From positions 1-10,507 of the forward strand of contig DBYI01000014.1 of the NCBI GenBank assembly GCA_002310115.1: a stretch of DNA of 10,507 nucleotides, in the 5' to 3' direction. The DNA comes from Ruminococcus flavefaciens (lineage in GTDB: Bacteria; Bacillota; Clostridia; Oscillospirales; Ruminococcaceae). The notes under the pieces are model-generated. The model was given only the letters and a program-made list of their open reading frames with translations. It was not told the origin of the DNA and searched no databases. Within the stretch, counting starts at the first letter, position 1. Each line of letters opens with the position of its first letter. The position numbers and the translations under genes were made by a program. Positions 6,632 through 10,507 of the stretch are shown one piece after another.

Positions 6632-6662
6632 TATCATCACCTCTTGTCTTTTCTCTGCATTT

Positions 6663-6692
6663 ATCATATCATACGGAAGCCGCGATGTCCAA
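6663..6692 (-). promoter_or_regulatory. Promoter of the binding-protein gene and leader peptide
   Basis: On the minus strand TTGGAC (6687-6692) and TATGAT (6663-6668) are 18 nt apart, predicting a start near 6656 and a leader of about 130 nt before the lipoprotein gene. The -10 element lies within a repeated TATGATATGATA run; its TATCATAT complement (6662-6669) matches one arm of the dyad upstream of the divergent regulator, so the same protein might bind both promoters. Confidence 0.65.
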
Positions 6693-6740
6693 TACATGAA
6701 ATGCATTAGCGTCAATAGGAAAAACATATATACGGAAAGC

Positions 6741-6782
6741 TTGAAAAAACAATAATGATATGATAAACTGATACTATCATAT
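6741..6782 (+). promoter_or_regulatory. Putative promoter and operator dyad of the Rrf2 gene
   Basis: TTGAAA (6741-6746) and TAAACT (6764-6769) are 17 nt apart and could be -35 and -10 elements. Overlapping them is a perfect dyad, ATATGATA (6758-6765), nine bases, then TATCATAT (6775-6782), ending 17 bases before the start codon. A dyad in this place fits autoregulation by the Rrf2 protein, a common behaviour in that family. Binding is not demonstrated. Confidence 0.5.
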
Positions 6783-6799
6783 TAAACGAGGTGAAAAAA

Positions 6800-7255
6800 A
6801 TGAGAATATCCACCAAAGTCGAATTCGGTATCATAGCATTGCTTGATATAGCCTTAAACACAAACAATGAAAACACAGTAAAAGTAAATGCCATATCAAA
6901 AAGGAATAATATCTCCGCAAAATATCTTGAACAAATACTTCCGCTGTTAAAGCAGTCCAATCTAATAAGCAGCGTCAAGGGCTCAAGCGGCGGATACAGG
7001 ATACAGCGTGAGCTTGGGGATATTACTCTGTACGAGATTGTGAACGCCCTTGACAGATCAATACTCGCATCATCGGAGTTCAGCAAGGAGCTTGAACAGA
7101 ATGCGACCGACGCAATAGAAAAATGCCTGTGGGAGCCCATGACCAGTTACCTTTGTAAATACACGCAAAAGATGACCTTAAAAGATCTCACGGATATGTA
7201 TTACGAGCGAAAGAACTATAATGATGATATTTCATTTTTTAGCGCACGTATATAA
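6800..7255 (+). CDS. Rrf2-family transcriptional regulator, CymR-like
   Basis: The 151-residue protein opens with MRISTKVEFGIIALLDIAL, the typical Rrf2 start, then a winged helix-turn-helix: a recognition region with ISAKYLEQILPLLKQSNLI and the wing with KGSSGGYRIQR. The C-terminal half has MTLKDLTDMY, like the dimer region of CymR. The three-cysteine cluster used by Fe-S-binding IscR is absent; only two cysteines occur (EKCLWEP and YLCKY). It therefore resembles the CymR type that controls cysteine and sulfur genes, often by sensing with cysteine synthase. The ATG at 6800 is preferred to the GTG at 6791, which lies inside the GAGGTG ribosome binding site. It is divergent from the binding-protein gene and likely regulates it. 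Confidence 0.88.
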   Translation: MRISTKVEFGIIALLDIALNTNNENTVKVNAISKRNNISAKYLEQILPLLKQSNLISSVKGSSGGYRIQRELGDITLYEIVNALDRSILASSEFSKELEQNATDAIEKCLWEPMTSYLCKYTQKMTLKDLTDMYYERKNYNDDISFFSARI

Positions 7256-7257
7256 TA

Positions 7258-7297
7258 ATAAAAAAGCGCCAGAACTTTTCGGTTCAGGCGCTTTTTT
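7258..7297 (+). terminator. Terminator of the Rrf2 gene
   Basis: AAAAAGCGCCAGAAC (7261-7275) pairs with GTTCAGGCGCTTTTT (7282-7296) with one A-A mismatch and a short TTTTCG loop, followed by the end of a six-T run. It begins two bases after the stop codon. The A run on the left makes it usable in both directions. Confidence 0.9.
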
Positions 7298-7349
7298 ATG
7301 AAGCTCATCCATATCAGAATAATTGATAACAGATCATCAATTATTTGAA

Positions 7350-7400
7350 TTGGACAACTGCGCAGATATATGAGATAATGGTTCATATCAACTTGATATG
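7350..7400 (+). promoter_or_regulatory. Promoter with 17-bp palindrome at the start site
   Basis: TTGGAC (7350-7355) and GATAAT (7374-7379) are 18 nt apart. Immediately downstream, CATATCAA (7384-7391) and TTGATATG (7393-7400) form a palindrome with one central base, placed on the predicted start near 7386. A bound repressor there would block initiation. A weaker dyad, AATTGAT-N8-ATCAATT (7321-7342), lies upstream of -35. Confidence 0.6.
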
Positions 7401-7433
7401 TTGAAAAAAGCGAAAGAAATGAAGGAAGAAAAG

Positions 7434-8360
7434 ATGAATATCATCAAGAAAACTTTATCCGCGATCTTAGGCTTTGCATTGGTCTATACTGTATCAGGTC
7501 ATTATGATCTCAGTGCCAAAGCCGACGATACAACAACGCTCGTTACCGAATACTCAGACCTGTGGAGCGGTAATATTACAGTTAAAGCAGGAACTGCTGT
7601 AAAGTGGTATGTCAATGTCCCTGAGGGAACCGAGCCCAAAGGCTGCGGTGCAACTGTAAAAATACCAGACCTCGGTTTCGGAACTGATACCAATAATAAG
7701 GACGAGGGTCATATCACTCTTGTGCAGGGAGAAAATTTCATATATGAATTTACTCCCGAGACAGAAAGAGATATTCTTTTTACCTGCCGCATGGGTTCTT
7801 CCTGCCACCATAATTATATCCACGTTACCGCTGACGGCACATATAAAACGGCAAAGCCCTCTGACGCAACCAACATTTCCGCCGAGCGTAACGGCAGTAA
7901 TGTTACGGTAAGCTTTACAGCTCCCCAATCTCCAAACGGAGCCAAAATTACGGGCTATAAAGTTACTGCGACAGATGAAAGCGGCAAACGTAAAAAGCTG
8001 ACCATAAATGAAAGTCCTGCTGTATTTGAGGGACTTGAAGCAGATCAGTCCTACACATTCAATGTCATAACACTGGCAACTTCGGGCGACAGTGCAGGCG
8101 ATAATGAGTTCGTTCTGAGTAAAGCTGCCAATAAAACTGAAAATGTTACCACAGAAGCAAACGGCAGTGATAATGCTGTTACAATTTCTGCAACAACTGC
8201 TTCTTCAACGTCCACTGCCACATCAACAACGACAGCTTCCGTTAAACGCCAGCGAAGTCCGCAAACAGGCGTTGCAGATGTTGGAACTACCGGATCTGTA
8301 ATTGACATTTCCGCACTTATACTTTTATTCACAAGCCGTTCCAAAAGAAAAAACATATAA
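7434..8360 (+). CDS. Exported cupredoxin-like / FN3 protein with SPQTG wall-sorting signal
   Basis: The 308-residue protein has a signal peptide (about 1-30, ending SAKADD). Residues 35-133 look like a small beta-sandwich of the cupredoxin type: it ends with FTPETERDILFTCRMG and SSCHHNYIHV, near the usual C-x-M copper loop, with candidate ligands C71, C118, M120, C124, H125 and H126. Residues 141-231 form a fibronectin type III domain (ITGYKVTAT, LEADQSYTFNV). A Ser/Thr-rich stalk (235-270) leads to SPQTG at 275-279, a hydrophobic segment (IDISALILLF) and a basic tail, the order of a sortase signal with a non-LPxTG motif. ATG 7434 is chosen because AAGGA lies 7 nt upstream; an in-frame ATG at 7398 lacks one. 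It is probably wall-anchored; metal binding is inferred. Confidence 0.82.
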   Translation: MNIIKKTLSAILGFALVYTVSGHYDLSAKADDTTTLVTEYSDLWSGNITVKAGTAVKWYVNVPEGTEPKGCGATVKIPDLGFGTDTNNKDEGHITLVQGENFIYEFTPETERDILFTCRMGSSCHHNYIHVTADGTYKTAKPSDATNISAERNGSNVTVSFTAPQSPNGAKITGYKVTATDESGKRKKLTINESPAVFEGLEADQSYTFNVITLATSGDSAGDNEFVLSKAANKTENVTTEANGSDNAVTISATTASSTSTATSTTTASVKRQRSPQTGVADVGTTGSVIDISALILLFTSRSKRKNI

Positions 8361-8384
8361 ACTTACATAATATTGAGAATATAA

Positions 8385-9020
8385 TGCATTTCACTACAGA
8401 TACCTCATATTTATACTTCTGAGGAACTATCGCGCTTTTTTGCAGAAACAGATAAATGTTCATACTGTTCTGAAGTGCCGTATCGCCATTTAATCATGCC
8501 TGTTTTCTTTAGGCTTCTTCTTTCGAGTGGCTTACATTGTTCTGAAGCTCGGATGCAAACTGTTGATGATATGAAAGAGACAGGAATATATGAAGATACT
8601 CCCAAGAACAAGTATTCCAACAGAAAAATTAAGGTATCTGATTATGTAATGCAGATGCTCAGGAAATACCGTGAATGGCAGGACTATCAGCGAGAAAACA
8701 TAGGCAGCAAGTGGATAGAATCAGGAAAAGTGTTCACAGGTGTAACAGGAAAGCCTCTGCATCCGTCTACACCAAGCAAGTGGTTCCGTAACTTCAATCT
8801 GAAATATGGACTGAAAACGATACACCTTCACACGCTTAGGCATACGTCGTCGACGATGATGATCATGAACGGTATTCCGCTGAATGAAATATCAAAGCGA
8901 CTCGGTCACAATTGTGCGAGTACAACCAGCAATATCTATTGTCATGTTATTGAAGAGGCAGAACAGAAAGCGGCAGAGGCACTTGAAAATGCTATCCTGT
9001 CAAAACTGAAAAGGGCATAA
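8385..9020 (+). pseudogene. Tyrosine recombinase (integrase) remnant, apparently chimeric
   Basis: An open frame runs from just after a TAA at 8382 to the stop at 9018, with no credible start; the only long start is a GTG at 8475 without a ribosome binding site. Similarity begins upstream of it at HIYTSEELSRFF, and the N-terminal DNA-binding domain is missing. The first half (YRHLIMPVFFRLLLSSGL) resembles one integrase type, but its catalytic Arg is replaced by His (CAT, 8535-8537). Near 8571 it passes directly into KETGIYEDTPKNKYSNR, typical of phage or ICE integrases, omitting the strands normally between. The C-terminal catalytic residues HTLRH (8829-8843), LGH and the Tyr nucleophile in NIYCHV (8937-8939) are intact. 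It is most likely inactive and marks an old integration event. Confidence 0.8.
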
Positions 9021-9040
9021 TGCACAATAAAAATCACAGA

Positions 9041-9075
9041 ACAGCTTGTAATCGCTTGATTGCAGGCTGTTTTTT
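9041..9075 (+). terminator. Terminator after the integrase remnant
   Basis: ACAGCTTGTAATC and GATTGCAGGCTGT pair over 13 positions, two of them G-U, around a GCTT loop (9041-9070), followed by a run of T. It lies 20 bases after the integrase stop and would end plus-strand transcription. Confidence 0.8.
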
Positions 9076-9146
9076 GAAATGTAATATTAAGTAGTCACAA
9101 TTTAGTGTACAGCACTTCTTTTTGAAGATAACGCAGATAATAATTA

Positions 9147-9250
9147 GTTGACCAAAAGTTGACCACGCTCATATAAAAAAAGAAAAATGCAAACCAATGT
9201 TTTTTCAAAAAATGGTGCGATTTCTGTTGACCAAATCCAGTTTGGTCAAC
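9147..9250. repeat. GTTGACCA repeat cluster beside the integrase
   Basis: GTTGACCA occurs at 9147, 9159 (a 12-bp period) and 9226, and inverted as TGGTCAAC at 9243-9250. The last two form a perfect 10-bp hairpin, GTTGACCAAA-TCCAG-TTTGGTCAAC (9226-9250). The cluster lies between the integrase 3' end and the tRNA 3' end, where arm-type or excisionase binding sites of integrative elements are usually found. There is no T tract that would make the hairpin a normal terminator. Confidence 0.6.
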
Positions 9251-9262
9251 AAAAGGAGGGAG

Positions 9263-9296
9263 AAAAAAATAACTACGCAGTTGTTAAACTACGTAG
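9263..9296 (-). terminator. Terminator of the tRNA gene
   Basis: On the minus strand CTACGTAGTT and AACTGCGTAG (plus 9287-9296 and 9273-9282) form a 10-bp stem with one G-U and a 4-nt loop, followed by TTATTTTTTT. It begins 14 bases past the tRNA CCA end. Confidence 0.8.
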
Positions 9297-9309
9297 CTAT
9301 GCGGATTTT

Positions 9310-9385
9310 TGGAGCTTGTGACGGGATTCGAACCTGCGACCTGCTCATTACGAATGAGCTGCACTACCAGCTGTGCTACACAAGC
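9310..9385 (-). tRNA. tRNA-Thr (anticodon CGT)
   Basis: The complement folds as a full cloverleaf of 76 nt: acceptor GCTTGTG/CACAAGC, D stem GCAC/GTGC, anticodon stem GCTCA/TGAGC with loop TTCGTAA, so the anticodon is CGT reading ACG (Thr), T loop TTCGAAT and an encoded CCA end. The T stem GCAGG/CCCGT has an A-C mismatch and a terminal G-U, unusual for a working tRNA. A single T-to-C change in the 3' strand would explain the mismatch. The gene has its own consensus promoter and terminator. Its 3' half faces the integrase remnant, as expected if an element once integrated here. Confidence 0.92.
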
Positions 9386-9407
9386 ATAATAACTCCCTAA
9401 TATTAAT

Positions 9408-9436
9408 ATTATACATCAAAAGAGAAACAATGTCAA
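9408..9436 (-). promoter_or_regulatory. Consensus promoter of tRNA-Thr
   Basis: On the minus strand TTGACA (9431-9436) and TATAAT (9408-9413) are 17 nt apart. Transcription would start near 9401, about 15 nt before the mature tRNA, as usual for a stable RNA promoter. Confidence 0.88.
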
Positions 9437-9450
9437 GAAAAAATTCTGAC

Positions 9451-9491
9451 CCAAAAAGAGATAATGCGGCAGTTTTATTTGCCGCATTATC
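9451..9491 (-). terminator. Terminator of the small lipoprotein gene
   Basis: GATAATGCGGCA (9460-9471) and TGCCGCATTATC (9480-9491) form a perfect 12-bp stem with an 8-nt loop. On the minus strand it is followed by TCTTTTTGG. It lies 23 bases beyond the stop at 9515 and ends just upstream of the tRNA promoter. Confidence 0.88.
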
Positions 9492-9514
9492 GTAATACAT
9501 ATCCAAAAAAGCGA

Positions 9515-10099
9515 TTAATATATGTTCAAGTGTTTCTCTGTTGTAGGTTCTGTTTCAAGCTTTATTTCGTCGCCCGTAAAGTTGAAAGATGCCTCTGAAT
9601 CGCTTGAAAAGCTGAACGACATTTCTGTATCATCGGAGATAGGTGTGAACTTATCAACCTTATCAAGATATGCTATGAAGCTTGAATAATCGCTACTCTC
9701 GTCTATTAACATTCTGCCATTTTTATAAGTCATCGTAAGTGGTTCTCCTGCTTTGTCGAGATTTACTAAGATCTCCCCGTTCCCTTTATCTTCCCATGTG
9801 ATGTCAAGTGGGTCGGGTTGAATAAGAGTAGTAAGGAACGAGAAAAATGTACCCTTATTATCTTCTGAAAGCTCAATCTGATACAGAGTAGTTACATCTG
9901 CGCCCCATAGTGTATCGGACTTTTCTCCGTCCATTTCAATCTCGCTACACTCCCACTTACCGAGATAGTCGGTTACGTTCTTTTTTGAAACCTGTCCATC
10001 GGAGTCGTAATTCTTAAATACTTTGAATCTGTTATTGCAGCTTGCAAGAGCCGCTGTGCAACAAACGAGTGCAGTTGTTAAACATAATATTTTTTTCAT
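9515..10099 (-). CDS. Lipoprotein with lipocalin-like domain, function unknown
   Basis: From the ATG at 10099 the protein has 194 residues. It begins MKKILCLTTALVCCTAALASC, a type II signal peptide whose lipobox LASC gives a lipidated Cys21. After the linker, YLGKWECSEIEMDG opens a beta-rich domain (about 45-150) of the kind seen in small Firmicute lipoproteins with lipocalin-like folds, with strands such as LYQIELSEDNKGTFF and GEILVNLDKAGEPLTMTYKNG. The tail is acidic and Ser/Phe-rich (MSFSFSSDSEASFNF). AGGAGGG (10107-10113) lies 7 nt before the chosen start; the longer frame from 10144 would hide the signal peptide and is rejected. It is monocistronic, between its own promoter and terminator. 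No partner or ligand can be named. Confidence 0.85.
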   Translation of the reverse strand: MKKILCLTTALVCCTAALASCNNRFKVFKNYDSDGQVSKKNVTDYLGKWECSEIEMDGEKSDTLWGADVTTLYQIELSEDNKGTFFSFLTTLIQPDPLDITWEDKGNGEILVNLDKAGEPLTMTYKNGRMLIDESSDYSSFIAYLDKVDKFTPISDDTEMSFSFSSDSEASFNFTGDEIKLETEPTTEKHLNIY

Positions 10100-10185
10100 A
10101 AATAAACCCTCCTGAATCATGGCAGTTATTATCGAAAAGTTCATTGCAACTTGTTAAGTTGTCATACGAACTCTTTGACGATTGC

Positions 10186-10215
10186 ATTATAGCATGAACG
10201 AGCCATGAGTGTCAA
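10186..10215 (-). promoter_or_regulatory. Consensus promoter of the small lipoprotein gene
   Basis: On the minus strand TTGACA (10210-10215) and TATAAT (10186-10191) are 18 nt apart, giving a start near 10179 and a leader of about 80 nt before the ATG at 10099. Confidence 0.85.
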
Positions 10216-10482
10216 ATTTTCAAGAGTGGTAGGACAAGTTACAAAAAATTGCCTTATATAGGAAATATGTGAATTTATTAAGATTTCTCTGTGTTAAGAA
10301 TTAACAAAATCTAATTTGCCGAAAAGTTCCGCAATAAGGCGAAAAGTAGCAATATATTAAGATTGCTGTATATAAAAAATAAAATCTACTTTTAGTTCTT
10401 TTTTATTAACACGTTTGCAACAAAAATATGAAATATCTATAATTGTGAATAAAAAAGTAGACAGATATGCAATATGCATACC
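10216..10482. other. AT-rich non-coding stretch
   Basis: No ORF with a ribosome binding site, no tRNA and no strong terminator is visible on either strand. Small structures are TGTTAA-GAA-TTAACA (10292-10306), AGCAAT-N8-ATTGCT near 10348-10367, and ATGCA-ATA-TGCAT (10467-10479). Confidence 0.6.
10415..10443 (+). promoter_or_regulatory. Rightward promoter candidate facing out of the window
   Basis: TTGCAA (10415-10420) and TATAAT (10438-10443) are 17 nt apart on the plus strand. Transcription would start near 10450 and run through the terminal repeat, so a rightward gene probably lies beyond the edge. In AT-rich DNA a chance match is possible. Confidence 0.45.
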
Positions 10483-10507
10483 TCAGCCTGTCAAAAAAGC
10501 CCCTTTG
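10483..10507. repeat. Right copy of 25-bp terminal inverted repeat
   Basis: The last 25 bases, starting TCAGCCTGTC, then a run of six A, and ending GCCCCTTTG, are the exact reverse complement of positions 1-25. The preceding bases differ from the complement of the left end, so the match is confined to the termini. Confidence 0.85.

Noticed and set aside
7554..7928. A 124-codon minus-strand ORF opposite the cupredoxin-like gene
   Set aside because: It is a shadow of a well-supported gene with signal peptide, domains and sorting signal, and has no ribosome binding site of its own.
9251..9260. A strong Shine-Dalgarno-like AAAAGGAGGG on the plus strand
   Set aside because: No start codon follows at a usable distance; the sequence lies beside the U tract of the minus-strand tRNA terminator.
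9197..9400. A 67-codon plus-strand ORF
   Set aside because: Its second half is the antisense translation of the tRNA-Thr gene, a familiar false call, and it has no ribosome binding site.
1..10507. The whole window as a transposon bounded by 25-bp inverted repeats
   Set aside because: There is no transposase, the content is ordinary chromosomal genes, and the repeats coincide exactly with the window ends, which fits an assembly break better.

Overview
This 10.5-kb window looks like chromosomal DNA from a low-to-moderate GC gut Firmicute, most likely a Ruminococcus or a close relative in the Oscillospiraceae. The reasons are the AT-rich spacers with consensus sigma-70-type promoters, GAGGTG-type ribosome binding sites, Gram-positive lipoproteins and a cell-wall protein ending in an SPQTG-type sorting signal. 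The genus is an inference. The first and last 25 bases are perfect inverted copies of each other, so the window is probably one assembly contig that stops in a dispersed palindromic repeat at both ends.

Positions 57-5139 (minus strand) hold eight tightly packed genes behind one perfect TTGACA-N17-TATAAT promoter at 5240-5268. In transcription order they are a PatB/MalY-type PLP C-S lyase, a rhodanese-TusA-DsrE2 fusion, an HD-domain phosphohydrolase, two tandem paralogous small proteins with a four-cysteine cluster, and three GNAT acetyltransferases. Several junctions place the upstream TGA inside the next gene's Shine-Dalgarno sequence, so translation is probably coupled. The content suggests release of sulfur from S-substituted cysteines and relay of persulfide sulfur, with acetyltransferases acting on substrates or on toxic thiols or amines.

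Positions 5295-7297 hold a second sulfur-type unit. A lipoprotein of the SsuA/NMT1 solute-binding class (minus) is divergent from a CymR-like Rrf2 regulator (plus). The roughly 130-nt leader of the binding-protein gene carries an unannotated 18-codon ORF with a good ribosome binding site and a Cys-Cys codon pair near its end. It is a candidate cysteine-sensing leader peptide. Dyad sequences overlap the promoters around the regulator.

Positions 7350-8360 (plus) encode an exported cupredoxin-like plus fibronectin type III protein with a C-terminal wall-sorting signal and a 17-bp palindrome at its likely transcription start. Positions 8385-9400 are an old integration site: a tyrosine-recombinase pseudogene that appears to join two different integrase types and has lost the first catalytic Arg, a cluster of GTTGACCA repeats, and a tRNA-Thr(CGT) gene on the minus strand with its own consensus promoter and terminator. 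Positions 9451-10215 carry a single lipoprotein gene (minus) with a consensus promoter. The last 290 bases are AT-rich and non-coding, with one outward-facing promoter candidate.
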